NCBI GenBank assembly: GCA_947179155.2
Contig: OX359275.1
Coordinates: 1,983,501 to 2,047,500, forward strand
DNA: 64,000 bases
Reading direction: 5' to 3'
From: Hedera helix
Lineage: Eukaryota > Streptophyta > Magnoliopsida > Apiales > Araliaceae
Positions 35,438 through 46,133 of this stretch are shown piece after piece (positions within the stretch are counted from its first letter, which is position 1; every line of letters starts with the position of its first letter). The position numbers and the translations under genes are program-made. Below the pieces are notes generated by a model that was not told where the DNA came from, searched no databases, and worked only from the letters and a program-made list of their open reading frames with translations.

Positions 35438-37273
35438 TTACTCAAAAAGATTAGGATAACTGCTCCTCATCTTTTCTTCTAGCTCCCACGTAGCCTCCTC
35501 GGCGTTGTGGTTCCGCCATAACACTTTGACAGAATGAATGATCTTATTTCTTAAGGTCTGCTCCTTCCTATCTAATATCTGAATGGGAATTTCTTCATAT
35601 GATAAGTCCTTCTCAACTTGAATCGGCTCGTATGAGATGACATGCTTGTAGTCCGGTTTATATGGCCGCAACACTGACACGTGAAACACATTATGAATAT
35701 GCTCCAGTTCAGGAGGTAAAGCTACCTCATATGCCACCTCACCAACTCGCTTCAAAATTTCAAATGGTCCGATAAATCTAGGGCTCAATTTTCCCTTCTT
35801 CCCGAACCTGATTTTCCCTTTCCATGGAGATACCTTCAGAAAAAAAAAACTTCCAACCTCGAAGTCTCTCTTCTGACGATGTAAATCCGCGTACTTCTTT
35901 TGCCGATCCTGAGCCGCAACTAGACGAGCTCTTATCACCCTGATCACATCTACGGTTTGTTGTACCAGTTCGGGTCCCAACAGTCTCCGTTCACCAACTT
36001 CATCCCAGCACAGGGGCGTTCTACACTTTCTCCCATACAGTGCTTCATAAGGCGGCATGCCAATACTTGCATGATAACTGTTGTTGTATGAAAACTCCAC
36101 TAATGGTAGCTGATCATCCCAACTGCCTTTAAAGTCCATCACACATGCTCTCAGCATATCCTCTAGCGTTTGAATTGTCCGCTCGCTCTGCCCATCCGTC
36201 TGGGGATGATACGCGGTACTCAACCTTAATTGCGTCCCCATCCTTTCCTGTAGGCTCCTCCAGAAATTTGACGTAAAGCGCGGATCTCTATCAGATACTA
36301 TAGATACCGGCACTCCATGTCGCGACACAATTTCTTTAACATATAACTTTGCCAGTTGCCCCAAGTTATACCTGATTTTGATCGGTAGAAAATGTGCAGA
36401 CTTGGTCAAACGATCCACGATCACCCAGATCGCATCGTACCCCTTTTGAGTTGCTGGAAGTCCTACCACAAAATCCATTGTGATATGCTCCCATTTCCAC
36501 TCCGGAATCTCCAACGGTTGCAATAGTCCACCCGGTTTCTGATGTTCTGCTTTAACCCTCTGGCAAGTTAAACATCGGCTGACACACTCTGCCACTTCCC
36601 TCTTCATGTTAGGCCACCACAAATGCTGTCGTAGATCTTGGTACATCTTGGTACTACCCGGATGTATTGAGTATCTTGTGCTGTGGGCCTCCTGTAGAAT
36701 TTCTTCTCTCAATTCTGGAATAAACGGTACCCAGACTCTTCCTTCGAATCGAATTAACCCTGTGCCATCCACTGAGTACTTTAATTCCTCACCTTCGGAT
36801 AACCGCTTCTTAATGTCAATGCATTCCTCATCACCCTCTTGAGCCTCTTTTATCTTGTCCAGTAAAGCTGGGCTCGCCTCTATTGCAAACAGTTTCTCGT
36901 CTGCTTCCTTAGGATACTTGAGTTCTAACTCCAATCTTTCCATATCCTTGATTAATTCCTCCTGCGTTGTTAACATCAACAACTTATTGCTACCCTTTCT
37001 ACTCAGAGCATCAGCTACAACATTGGCTTTGCCGGGATGGTACAAAATCTCACAATCGTAGTCCTTGATCAATTCCAACCATCGCCTCTGCCTCATATTC
37101 AGCTCCCTTTGAGTGAAGATATACTTCAGACTTTTGTGGTCTGTGTATATCTCGCACTTCTCTCTATACAGATAGTGCCTCCAGATCTTCAGAGCAAACA
37201 CTACTGCTGCCAGTTCTAAATCATGAGTCGGATATCCCTTCTCATAATCCTTTAACTGGCGTGACCTTGCCAT
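35438..37273 (-). CDS. Pol C-terminal part: RNase H, integrase, chromodomain (frame-broken upstream)
   Basis: This 611-codon open frame holds the rest of pol. RNase H: TDHKSLKYIFTQ (44-55) and YHPGKANVVADALSRK (78-93). Integrase: zinc-binding H197/H204 with C234-C237, then the catalytic triad D267, D328 and E364, the last two separated by 35 residues as in retroviral-type integrases. A GPF module (502-504) and a chromodomain follow (about 561-606, QILDRKEQTLRNKIIHSVKV then W..H..EEATWE). The chromodomain is expected to bind modified histones and steer insertion into heterochromatin. The first ATG is only an accident of frame: a loss of about 14 nt near 37260 separates it from the preceding RNase H piece, removing a few residues and shifting frame. 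No other lesion was seen. Confidence 0.93.
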   Translation of the reverse strand: MARSRQLKDYEKGYPTHDLELAAVVFALKIWRHYLYREKCEIYTDHKSLKYIFTQRELNMRQRRWLELIKDYDCEILYHPGKANVVADALSRKGSNKLLMLTTQEELIKDMERLELELKYPKEADEKLFAIEASPALLDKIKEAQEGDEECIDIKKRLSEGEELKYSVDGTGLIRFEGRVWVPFIPELREEILQEAHSTRYSIHPGSTKMYQDLRQHLWWPNMKREVAECVSRCLTCQRVKAEHQKPGGLLQPLEIPEWKWEHITMDFVVGLPATQKGYDAIWVIVDRLTKSAHFLPIKIRYNLGQLAKLYVKEIVSRHGVPVSIVSDRDPRFTSNFWRSLQERMGTQLRLSTAYHPQTDGQSERTIQTLEDMLRACVMDFKGSWDDQLPLVEFSYNNSYHASIGMPPYEALYGRKCRTPLCWDEVGERRLLGPELVQQTVDVIRVIRARLVAAQDRQKKYADLHRQKRDFEVGSFFFLKVSPWKGKIRFGKKGKLSPRFIGPFEILKRVGEVAYEVALPPELEHIHNVFHVSVLRPYKPDYKHVISYEPIQVEKDLSYEEIPIQILDRKEQTLRNKIIHSVKVLWRNHNAEEATWELEEKMRSSYPNLFE

Positions 37274-37649
37274 GCTGCATCAGTACACAACCAAGACCCT
37301 TGAGTGACGCATCACTATAAACCACGAATCCCCCTGAATCATCAGGTAATGATAACACAGGTGCTTCACTAAGCCTCTTTTTTAATTCTCTGAAGCTTTC
37401 TTCACACTTCTCCGTCCATACAAACTTTACTGTCTTCCTTGTCAGATTGGTCAATGGCGATGCTAGCTTTGAAAAGTCCTTGATGAATCTCCAATAGTAT
37501 CCTGCTAATCCCAAGAAACTTCTGATATCTGTTGGAGTCTTCGGTTGCTCCCAGTTTATAACTGACTCCACCTTTGCAGGATCTACTGAAACACCCTCCT
37601 TGTCGATGACGTGTCCCAAAATTGTACCCTTTGCAACCAAAACTCGCAC
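37242..37649 (-). CDS. Pol middle part: RT connection and start of RNase H (frame-shifted)
   Basis: From about 37617 down the frame reads GHVIDKEGVSVDPAKVESV, RSFLGLAGYYWRFIKDFSKL, PLTNLTRKTVKFVW and YSDASLKGLGCVLMQHGK. These are the RT thumb/connection and the first RNase H block, with its first catalytic aspartate in SDAS. It is out of frame with the upstream gag-RT (one base missing in a T run near 37618) and with the downstream part (loss of about 14 nt near 37260). Its apparent ATG is not a real start. It is best read as one pol gene broken twice. Confidence 0.9.
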   Translation of the reverse strand: MRVLVAKGTILGHVIDKEGVSVDPAKVESVINWEQPKTPTDIRSFLGLAGYYWRFIKDFSKLASPLTNLTRKTVKFVWTEKCEESFRELKKRLSEAPVLSLPDDSGGFVVYSDASLKGLGCVLMQHGKVTPVKGL

Positions 37650-39955
37650 TTGGAGAACTTGGCATATAGTTGTTCCCTCCTCAATGTCTCCAGTACTATC
37701 CTCAAATGTTCTGTGTGTTCTTCCTCCGTCTTTGAATACACCAGTATATCATCGATAAACACAACAACAAACTTATCCAAGTATTGCTTGAATACTCTAT
37801 TCATCATGTCCATAAATGCTGCTGGCGCGTTCGTCAGTCCAAAAGACATCACCAGAAACTCAAAGTGACCGTATCGAGTCCTGAAGGCTGTCTTTGGTAC
37901 GTCCCCCGGTCTCACCTTCAGCTGATGATACCCGGTCCTCAAGTCAATTTTCGAAAAGTACTTAGCCCCCTTAAGCTGATCAAATAGATCATCGATCCTG
38001 GGCAACGGGTACTTATTCTTAATTATGACCTTATTTAACTCCCTATAGTCGACACAAAGCCTCAACGATCCATCTTTTTTCTTCACAAACAGCACTGGCG
38101 CTCCCCACGGAGATACACTCGGCTGAATGTACTTCTTCTCTAACAACTCTTTCAACTGTATCATTAATTCCTTCAACTCTACCGGAGCCATCCTATATGG
38201 TGCTTTCGATATTGGTGCGGTCCCCGGTGCTAAATCGATTACAAACTCCACCTCTCTGTCCGGTGGTAAACCTGGCAACTCATCCGGGAAAACGTCTGAG
38301 AATTCCCTTACCACAGGTATCTGTCTCATTTCTCCCCCTACTCTCTGAGTATCAACTACATGGGCTAGATAGCCTATGCAACCCTTCCTAAGCAACCTCC
38401 TTGCTCGCATCATCGTCAGACAACAAGATTGTCCTGGCGATTTACTCCCAAAGAATACAACCTTAGACTTATTCGGAGTTTTCAGGTGTATACTTTTCTT
38501 TTGGCAGTCAATCACAGCTCCGTGTTTAAACAGCCAATCCATTCCTAAAATCACGTCAAACTCTCCTAGACGTATAGGAATTAAATTCACACTCATTTTA
38601 TGTCCCCGTATCTCGGCATAACAATTCTTATATATGAAATCTACAGGGATCACTTCCTTATTTGCTACCTCTACATTCATTGGGTTCTCTAATCTTTCAC
38701 GAGGAAATTTTAATTGGTTAGCAAATTCATCGGATACAAAAGAACAGGTAGCACCCGAATCAAATAATACATATGCATTAATATTATTGATCGGAATAAT
38801 ACCTGCCACCACTTCCTTAGACTCCATGGCATCCTGGACGGTCATGTTGAAAGTGCGCGCCACCGGCCTGTTCTGCTGTGACGACCCTCCACTAGTTGGC
38901 TTGCTTTGGTTTCCCTGATTAGCGCTACCAGAATCACTCTTCCTTTTCGGGCAGTCCTTCTTTTGATGGTCAGCTGCACCACAATAGAAACAGTCCCCTC
39001 TTTTCACCTTTGGGCATTGTGGAGCAAAGTGCCCCGGCTGTCCACAGTTGAAGCATACTCCCTTACCACGCATACACTCCCCCGAGTGATTCTTCCCACA
39101 CTTATTGCACTTGTTGCCTTGCTTAGCCTCGCTTGATGGCTTTCCTGAGCTTTGATTGTCGTTCCATTTCCGTTTGTGAGGATTGCTCCCTCCACTGCTA
39201 ATCCCCTCTTTGGGTCCTTTGTGGCCTTCCTTTTTATGATCTTGTTGATACTTGGTTACCGCTTCATTTCCTCCCTCAGCAATTAGCGCTTTCTCTAGCA
39301 ACGCCGAGAATGTGTTGATTTGTAGCACAGCTACCTTTCCATAAACCCAAGGCTTCAGTCCTTGTTCAAACCTCCGAGCTCTTCTGACTTCCGTGTCTAC
39401 CTGTTTCGGTGCAAATCTGGCCAGTTCGTTGAATCTTGTAGCATAGTCAGCAACTGTCATGCTCCCTTGTTTCAGTTCCAGGAATTTCACTTCCATCCTT
39501 GCTTGCATGCTCTCTGGGAAATAGTTCTCGAAGAACAACTCTTTGAAACGTACCCACGTAATTACTCCTGCTCCGACTCTGTTCTTGTTTGCCTTCCACC
39601 AATAATTCGCTTCACCCTTCAGCATAAAGGTGGCGAATGATGTTTGTTGTTCATCGGCCACCCTTGCGACCTCGAACACTTTTTCCATCTCTTCTACCCA
39701 AGTCTGGGCTTCAATGGGGTCAGTAGTCCCGCGAAACTCCGGCGGTCCTATTAATTTGAAATCCTTGAAATTAGCCAAGTGAGCCCCTGGCTGTTCTACT
39801 ACTGGCGGTACTACTGGTGGTACCACAGGTGGCGGCCTATTCTGCATATACCCTGCAATCATGGCTGCAAACGCCTGCATGGGGTCTGCTGGACCCCCGT
39901 CATTATTAACAGATTCCTCTACATGTGGAACTCTGGTTCTCCTTCTAGGTGGCAT
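37583..39955 (-). CDS. Gag-protease-RT polyprotein (N-terminal part)
   Basis: The start is set at ATG 39955 (MPPRRRTRVPH), which matches the starts in elements B and C; the frame is open 19 codons further upstream without support. Residues are counted from this start. The Gag capsid-type region lies at about 65-225 (EFRGTTDPIEAQTWVEEME, EANYWWK). Three zinc knuckles lie at about 283-335 (CNKCGKNHSGEC, CFNCGQPGHFAPQC, CFYCGAADHQKKDC). Protease has the DSGAT active site at about 399-403. RT spans about 570-780 with LCVDYRELNK and the FIDD catalytic box at about 733-736. Gag and Pol share one frame, so no frameshift signal is needed. The frame is lost near 37618, after residue ~779, by one missing base; the last residues of the ORF are out of frame. 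It acts in particle assembly and reverse transcription. Confidence 0.94.
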   Translation of the reverse strand: MPPRRRTRVPHVEESVNNDGGPADPMQAFAAMIAGYMQNRPPPVVPPVVPPVVEQPGAHLANFKDFKLIGPPEFRGTTDPIEAQTWVEEMEKVFEVARVADEQQTSFATFMLKGEANYWWKANKNRVGAGVITWVRFKELFFENYFPESMQARMEVKFLELKQGSMTVADYATRFNELARFAPKQVDTEVRRARRFEQGLKPWVYGKVAVLQINTFSALLEKALIAEGGNEAVTKYQQDHKKEGHKGPKEGISSGGSNPHKRKWNDNQSSGKPSSEAKQGNKCNKCGKNHSGECMRGKGVCFNCGQPGHFAPQCPKVKRGDCFYCGAADHQKKDCPKRKSDSGSANQGNQSKPTSGGSSQQNRPVARTFNMTVQDAMESKEVVAGIIPINNINAYVLFDSGATCSFVSDEFANQLKFPRERLENPMNVEVANKEVIPVDFIYKNCYAEIRGHKMSVNLIPIRLGEFDVILGMDWLFKHGAVIDCQKKSIHLKTPNKSKVVFFGSKSPGQSCCLTMMRARRLLRKGCIGYLAHVVDTQRVGGEMRQIPVVREFSDVFPDELPGLPPDREVEFVIDLAPGTAPISKAPYRMAPVELKELMIQLKELLEKKYIQPSVSPWGAPVLFVKKKDGSLRLCVDYRELNKVIIKNKYPLPRIDDLFDQLKGAKYFSKIDLRTGYHQLKVRPGDVPKTAFRTRYGHFEFLVMSFGLTNAPAAFMDMMNRVFKQYLDKFVVVFIDDILVYSKTEEEHTEHLRIVLETLRREQLYAKFSKCEFWLQRVQFWDTSSTRRVFQ

Positions 39956-40351
39956 TGTCTGATAAAAACAAAACCTTATATTATAATTCTGTGTCTTTAC
40001 ATTCCATGCCACATTTTATTTATGCATGCATTTAACAGGTAAAACACAGCTCAATCAAAATCCCAAACATGTATCAATAACTGCATTTATATTCATATAC
40101 CACTGTTTTAAATCCATCAAGTAACAACCTGTGGCATACTGCTATAAATGCTAATACTAACCATGGTTATCCCTTCAAGAACAAAAAGAGGGGATTAACC
40201 CAACCTACCCCTATGACAAACAAAAGTCGGGGTCTAATACTATCCCAGGTCTAAACAAAAATAATGGGATTTACAACATACCACTGTCCCTACTATCAAC
40301 AAAAAGTGGGAACTAAACTGCATCTATTTACAATCATAGTGCTAATGGAAA
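39956..40351 (-). other. Spacer between extra ORF and gag, young element
   Basis: 396 bp without ORF. In sense it ends TTTTGTTTTTATCAG six bases from the end of the gag ATG, a 3' splice-site-like motif also found before gag in elements B and C. Confidence 0.55.
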
Positions 40352-41152
40352 CTATAATCCCCTGAAGATGGCATCCTCATGCTCTTGCCTGGCTATCATG
40401 TCTGCTACACGGTGACTGATAGTGCGCCTGTGGAGATCCTCCTCCCTAGGATACCTTCGGATCCTATGCCTCATCCTCTGAAAGGCAGTGTCAAACACAA
40501 AGTTCAAACGATCAAACCTGACTGCACGAGTTTGAACCTCCCTCTCAAGTCCATCCACCATCATGGCAGCTCCATCCAATTCTTCCTCAACACGGATTCT
40601 CTCTGCAACCTCTAGGTTAAAGTTGGCCTTCAAGGCCTCATGTTCCACCTGAAGTTCTGCCAGACTCAGCTTCGTCTGATCACGCTCCTCCTTCAGTTCA
40701 GCTACCTCCCCGGATAACTGATAGGCTACACCCTTATACTGATCTTCCATCTCCTGATGGATCTGATTCTGCTCCTCAAGATGATGGATTCTACCCTCGA
40801 GTTCGTCATTCCTAGTGGTCAGTTCTTCTATGATGTCACTTGCAGTCGTGCCCATACCATCTGCTGACTCTTCAGGTGATGTATTGCCATAATACTGCAC
40901 CTCCTCATCTGACTCCTCATCGACAGTCTGTTGTTCCTCTGAGTCATCCTCACCACGTGGCCTCATCACCCCACCCCTAACTGGTTCCTCCATATCAGCC
41001 ACGTGATCCTCCTCGGGATCCTCCTCAGGGTCAGACTCTACTAATGGTGATATCGGTGCAACTGGTGCATAGCCCACCAACTGTTCTGTATCTACCGGTA
41101 TATCGATGAATATCTCCTCATCTCGTGTTCCACTCGACTCCCCTATAGCCAT
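40352..41152 (-). CDS. Extra coiled-coil ORF between 5' LTR and gag (266 aa)
   Basis: This intact ORF in the sense direction of the element is not part of gag-pol. ATG 41152 (MAIGESSGT) is chosen because the same start context, AG-G-ATG, is kept in elements B and C; the frame is open eight codons further. Layout: short N-terminus with IFIDI..DTEQ (14-23), EPV.GGVMRP (56-65), a strongly acidic stretch (about 35-95), ESADGMGTTASDIIEELTTR (95-114), a long coiled coil with leucine heptads (about 105-210), then a basic, aromatic C-terminal region (FDRLNFVFDTAFQRMRHRI, then RRYP). No signal peptide, membrane segment or enzymatic motif was seen. No known domain was recognised. A structural or RNA/protein-bridging role during particle formation or transport is only a guess. 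Confidence 0.85.
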   Translation of the reverse strand: MAIGESSGTRDEEIFIDIPVDTEQLVGYAPVAPISPLVESDPEEDPEEDHVADMEEPVRGGVMRPRGEDDSEEQQTVDEESDEEVQYYGNTSPEESADGMGTTASDIIEELTTRNDELEGRIHHLEEQNQIHQEMEDQYKGVAYQLSGEVAELKEERDQTKLSLAELQVEHEALKANFNLEVAERIRVEEELDGAAMMVDGLEREVQTRAVRFDRLNFVFDTAFQRMRHRIRRYPREEDLHRRTISHRVADMIARQEHEDAIFRGL

Positions 41153-41374
41153 CCTACAACACATCATGAAAAACAACCATTAGTACAACCATAAAATATA
41201 ATCATTGAAGAAATGAAATTATATTTCATTGGGTACTACTTGACTCGATGAATTCCCCAATTCATCAAATACCACATACGATAAATCTCCCCGATTTATC
41301 TCCTAAAACACTCAATACGAGTTTAATACTAAGGTTATAACCTACGTTTCGCAATACTAACGTTTATAACCTAC
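41153..41374 (-). other. 5' leader of the young element
   Basis: 222 bp between the PBS and the extra ORF. In sense it ends TTTTTCATGATGTGTTGTAG just before G-ATG, a splice-acceptor-like motif shared by position with elements B (TTTTTTTATGATATAG) and C. Confidence 0.55.
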
Positions 41375-41387
41375 AGCTCTGATACCA
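41375..41387 (-). promoter_or_regulatory. Primer-binding site of the young chromovirus
   Basis: The minus strand reads TGGTATCAGAGCT three bases after the 5' LTR, complementary to the 3' end of initiator methionine tRNA as usual for plant Ty3/gypsy elements. Confidence 0.93.
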
Positions 41388-41390
41388 ACC

Positions 41391-44300
41391 TGTGACACCC
41401 CCAAATTCAGGTACCAATACCTCGGATTTGGTGCTCACGATCAAATACATACATCACCTTTTAAACAACATATATTACTAAATGCGGAATACATAAACAT
41501 AAGTTGTTCATTACAAAAGGCTTACTACGGTCCCAAGGTCTCAACCTTAATAAAATTTCATCATGACGATCCTATTAATATAAACAGGGTTCCATGATTT
41601 ACAAAACAGGAATAGAAATATTTAAACTATTCTTAAAGCTTGCCCTTGCCTTTGTCCTTCTTGGAGTGCTCGGGCCTAACTGCAATTAGTTCATGATATA
41701 TATAGCAAGAGTGAGCAACTAATATGCTCAGCAAATTTAAAATAATACGGACATATCATGAATAACTGCGAATAAAGTGAAAGCTCAACAATTTATAGAA
41801 GTTAATGAAACGACTGATAAGATAATCAAAATTCAAACGAAGGAATGAAAGATGATTATTTACTGCTGAGTGGTCCAACCGACCCTGAACGTTTCCAAGG
41901 AAACAACCTTCCGATTATCCTTTTATAAATCAGACTGTACTCGAGGGGATCAGCCTCTTGTACAACATGTATATGCATAACATTAAACTCTGACCATGTC
42001 GAACTATGACACTTATAATTCCCCATTTAGGGTTTGTTCTCTCAGTGCAAGACTTCCACACCACTCAACTGGTTTGGAATAGCTTTTAAAAATATTTACT
42101 TTATATGTCCAGCCGAAACAAATGGCGTAGACCCATTTGTTGAACAGTTCATGAAATAAAGAACTTTAAATAATTTACTTGTTCAATGATAGAACATATT
42201 TTTCAAATGCATCAACGTGCGAATATCAATACTGGCATTTACATGGAATAATTAACGATAAATTAAACCATTTGACATGCTCAAAAATAATAGTTCGAGT
42301 TTGAGTTAGGAAACTTGCCTCAGTTGTTGACTACAGCTCACACAACTTAAATTACAGCCTTTGATATACCTAGTATTAAATAGGTTTATCTTTCAATTAG
42401 TATAGCACATAGAGATTCATATATTACTATCATACATACAGCTACTAAAGCACATAATCCTCTATTTAACAACACGTAGCTTTCACGACAATATTATCAC
42501 ACTTGGATAACATTTTAGTTACCTAATAATATTATTAATATCAAGTTCATTTACAAATGTTATTAATAACTCAATAACATCTTAATTGAATACCTACTAT
42601 TATTATTAATCATTTAATAATAATTTAGCGAGTTACTGTTATTATTAATTATTTAATAATAATTTAATTACTTAACATTATTATTAATCGTTTAATAATA
42701 ATTTAATGAGTTACTATTATTATTAATCATTTATTAATAATTTAATGAGGTACTATTATTATTAATCATTTAATAACAATTTAATTACATACTATTATTA
42801 TTACTCATTTAAATAATAATTTAATCATTTACTATTATTATTAATCATTTAATAATAATTTAATCATTTAATATTATTATTAATCTTTAATAATAATTTA
42901 ATCTTTTATTATTATTATTAATCATTTAATAATAACTTAATCATTCACAATTATTTTAACTAATATTATTATTTAATAATATTTTAAATTACTTAGTAAT
43001 ATTAACAACTTAAACAATTTAAAGGTAAATTGTTTAATTATTTTATTAATTTCTTTACTCCATTCCTTTATTTATTATTTAGTCATTTAAATAATAAATA
43101 ACTAATTTAATTCCTTTTTATTTAATTTATTTATTATTTAATACTAGTTAAATAACAAATAATTACCTTTATGTATTATTTAATAAAATTAACTCATACA
43201 TCCTTAATTATGCTATTATCTTTATTTCTCTTAAATCAAGTGTATTTATCAAAAATACCTACTTGACTTATTATTTTTATATCTCTTGTATATCTGTAGT
43301 ATATTTTATTTTATACACAAAATAATTTTCTTTTAATTTTTCAACCTTATTTACTATTTTTAAATGGTCCGTTTCTGTCCAAACTGGCATCATTTATTAA
43401 AACTTTAATTTTCATCAGAAAATTCTGAAATTTCTACAGTAGGTTCCTGATATCAGAGAACACTTCTAGTAAAAATTTCATAATTTTCTGAGTTATACTT
43501 TTCAAGATATTTCAGTATTATTCTTTTAAAACTTGGAAAATCGTTGGGTCATAACTCCCTCATACGACGTCGGATGGAGCTCATTTTTGGACAGTGGCTG
43601 CTATATACCATATAATATCATCTGTAAAATGGACGGAATTTTTATATCAAGAAAAGTTGCCAAAACAGCCCTCACAAGATCCTGGCAGTAGGCTTTCTCA
43701 GATTTTTCCGGCAGGAACTGTTTTGCTAGGAAAATCACCATAAATAGCTCGTTTAATATTTTTCAGTCGTACCACTTGGAAAATCTTCCTATCTTATAGT
43801 ACTATCACCCAAAGTTGACGGATCATGAATACGACTTACGGAACGTGAACAGTAAATCCGGCAACCCGCTGCTCAGTTTAGGGTTTTTCCGGCGAAAATC
43901 GCTTTCATGTTTTGTTAAACTTTTCCACATAAATGAATCCCAAAACTCATGTTAAACCCATTAAACTCTAGATACATTAGTCTAGCATGGTTTTAAGCAT
44001 CAAGAGCTTTAAAAATAGTTTTCTACCATCAAAACACATTTTTGACCAATAAAATCACTTAAAACATACATAGAACATATATTAAAATGGAAAGCTAGGT
44101 TTGAAAACTTTTAAACCTCTTGGTAGCTCTTTTTCTTCTTGCTAGGAATGGGATGAGACTTGGATGATCTATCTTGGTATGGTTGATGATCTTGCTTCTT
44201 GCTTGATCTTGATTTTTCTAGGGTTTCTCTTCCTTTTTTCTTACTTTCTCTCTATTTTTGCTCTCAACTTTTCTTTTCTCTCTAACTCTTTTGCTCTCTA

Positions 44301-45291
44301 GCAACTTGGTAGATGAAAAATAAGATGATGGATGATAGGAGAGAGTGAGTGTATTAGTTGTTGTGTATACTTACAAATTATGTAAGTATACACATCATTC
44401 ACATCAACCAAGCATAGGCCTACTAGCTTGTATTAATGCTTTGCTCTTCCCAACACCTTGAGCTCCTAAATGGGCAACCAAATCAGCCCCTAAAGTCATT
44501 CATGTTGCCGCAACTTTGGGGGTAAAGGGTCCAAGAATTGGTTTGTTTCCCTTTTTAATTTAATGTCCAAAATGAGTTAGTAAAATATACATATAGATAC
44601 ATATATATATATATAATCACCAACACACATCTACATTGCTATGTTTGGACCTTAATTTAATTAATTTCATTGGGCCTATGTCACATTTCATTTGGGCTCA
44701 ATTTTAATTAAATACTTGGGCCTTGCATTAATTAATCAAATGGTTAGGTAATTAGCTTCATCGGATTATTAATTAAATCACATGGTGCTTAATTAAATTC
44801 ATCCTTAATAAACACATAATCCAATTAGACTTGCTAGGCAATTAATTTAATTGGACTATTGATTAGGGTGTTAATTTAATTCTCACATTAATTTATATTA
44901 GACTTCTATTTAAATTAACACCAATATTAGCTCTAATATTAATTATGTCATATATTAGACTTTAAACATACCCTACAATCCATATCATCCCAAAACTAGG
45001 GGTTGGATTTTAATTAGAGTTTATAACTCAATTAGGTTAACCCTAATTTTAATGATTAACCGAATCGGCTAGATTAGGGTTTCTAACTTATCGTTTCTTG
45101 ATATTAATATTTGTAGGTTAGTTCATTTGGTTTAAATAAGATCACTGTGCGAACTTCCCTTTTAATTAAATCCTCATACACATAGATATGATTATTCATG
45201 AAGGCACAACAAAATAAAAATTAAATTCATTTCATTGATAAATATTAATCAAATATATTTGAAATGCGTAGCAATATTCGCGGTCATTACA
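41391..45291 (-). repeat. 5' LTR of the young chromovirus
   Basis: 3,901 bp, almost identical to the 3' LTR. The differences seen by eye are C/G at 33543/43443, A/C at 33599/43499, T/C at 34690/44590, T/C near 34854/44756, and one extra AT in a short AT run near 44611. It is followed by the AAACC target duplication. Confidence 0.97.
42490..42980. repeat. AT palindrome array, right LTR of young element
   Basis: Same array as at 32590-33080 in the partner LTR; no difference was seen. Confidence 0.8.
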
Positions 45292-45296
45292 AAACC

Positions 45297-45668
45297 TATA
45301 GGAATTAATTGAGGAAATGGAAGAAATAGGTAATGTAAGACCTATGTTAAAACAGTACGTTAAAAAATTTTAACGATAAAGTTTACAGAATTGGTTAGAA
45401 GTAAACTGAGAAGGACCGTTTCGGTAATTATGATTTCAGTGATGGAATCCTTATAAGAGGGGAAGAATAACCCAAATTTTCAAAAATTATTTTAAATATA
45501 AATTAAATAAGAATTTAATAAATTAAATTCTTATAATGAGGTTGTAAGGAACTTGAACGGATAAATATATATGTAGGAAACTGATATTTTCACAAGATTT
45601 TTTTTTATATTTTCACATGAAAAGTGTCGTTATAGGTCTATAACGACGATTTTGACCATCGCTATAGG
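45297..45668. other. Unassigned sequence with palindromic unit
   Basis: No ORF was found. A perfect inverted repeat GTCGTTATAG-GT-CTATAACGAC lies at 45626-45647, followed by ATTTTGACCATCGCTATAG. It resembles the CGACGGTT-type palindromic element at 54684-54844 and may be a related MITE split by the hAT-like insertion. Confidence 0.4.
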
Positions 45669-46082
45669 CAGTGGTGCACAAATGGCCTACGGCCTGGCTC
45701 GGCCCGGCCTGAAGGCCACAAACATGCCACATTTTTTTTGCTCAGATCCGACCTGGCCTGGCCTGAGGCCCGGTCTGGTTCACCTAAAGCCCTGCCCGGC
45801 ATGCCAATTTTCTTTCTTTGCTACTTCAATTCTCTCACTGTAGATAAAAAACTTCCTTTTTATGAGAACTTATTCATTAAACTAAATAAAATTGGTGTCT
45901 TTTAATACATTCATTCATGCATGTTTGTTTATATATGAATTAAGAAATTCATGAAAACACATTTGGTAGTGTAATATATAAGTTTTTTTTTGCCTAGCTA
46001 GCAACTTACACTTTTTGAAGACCTTTCATTGCATCTTCATTTAAATAAATACTTAGCTTAAAAACTATAAAGTCATTTGTAA

Positions 46083-46133
<51 letters not shown>

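Larger units (their letters stand above)
31491..45291 (-). mobile_element. Young full-length Tekay/Del-type chromovirus
   Basis: This complete LTR retrotransposon of 13.8 kb lies on the minus strand. The order in sense is 5' LTR (45291-41391), PBS, extra coiled-coil ORF, gag, protease, RT, RNase H, integrase, chromodomain, PPT, 3' LTR (35389-31491). The target duplication is AAACC (31486-31490 and 45292-45296). By eye the two LTRs differ by four substitutions and one 2-bp AT indel in ~3.9 kb, so the insertion is recent. The very long LTRs, the single gag-pol frame, and the GPF module and chromodomain at the C-terminus fit the Tekay/Del clade. Two frame breaks in pol mean this copy probably needs help from another to move. 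Confidence 0.95.

Noticed and set aside
38127..39640. Several plus-strand ORFs over gag-pol
   Set aside because: They are antisense shadows of the gag-pol frame and show no domain content of their own.
45652..45843. Short ORF with Pro/Gly-rich peptide
   Set aside because: It arises from the GGCCTGG subterminal repeats of the hAT-like element.
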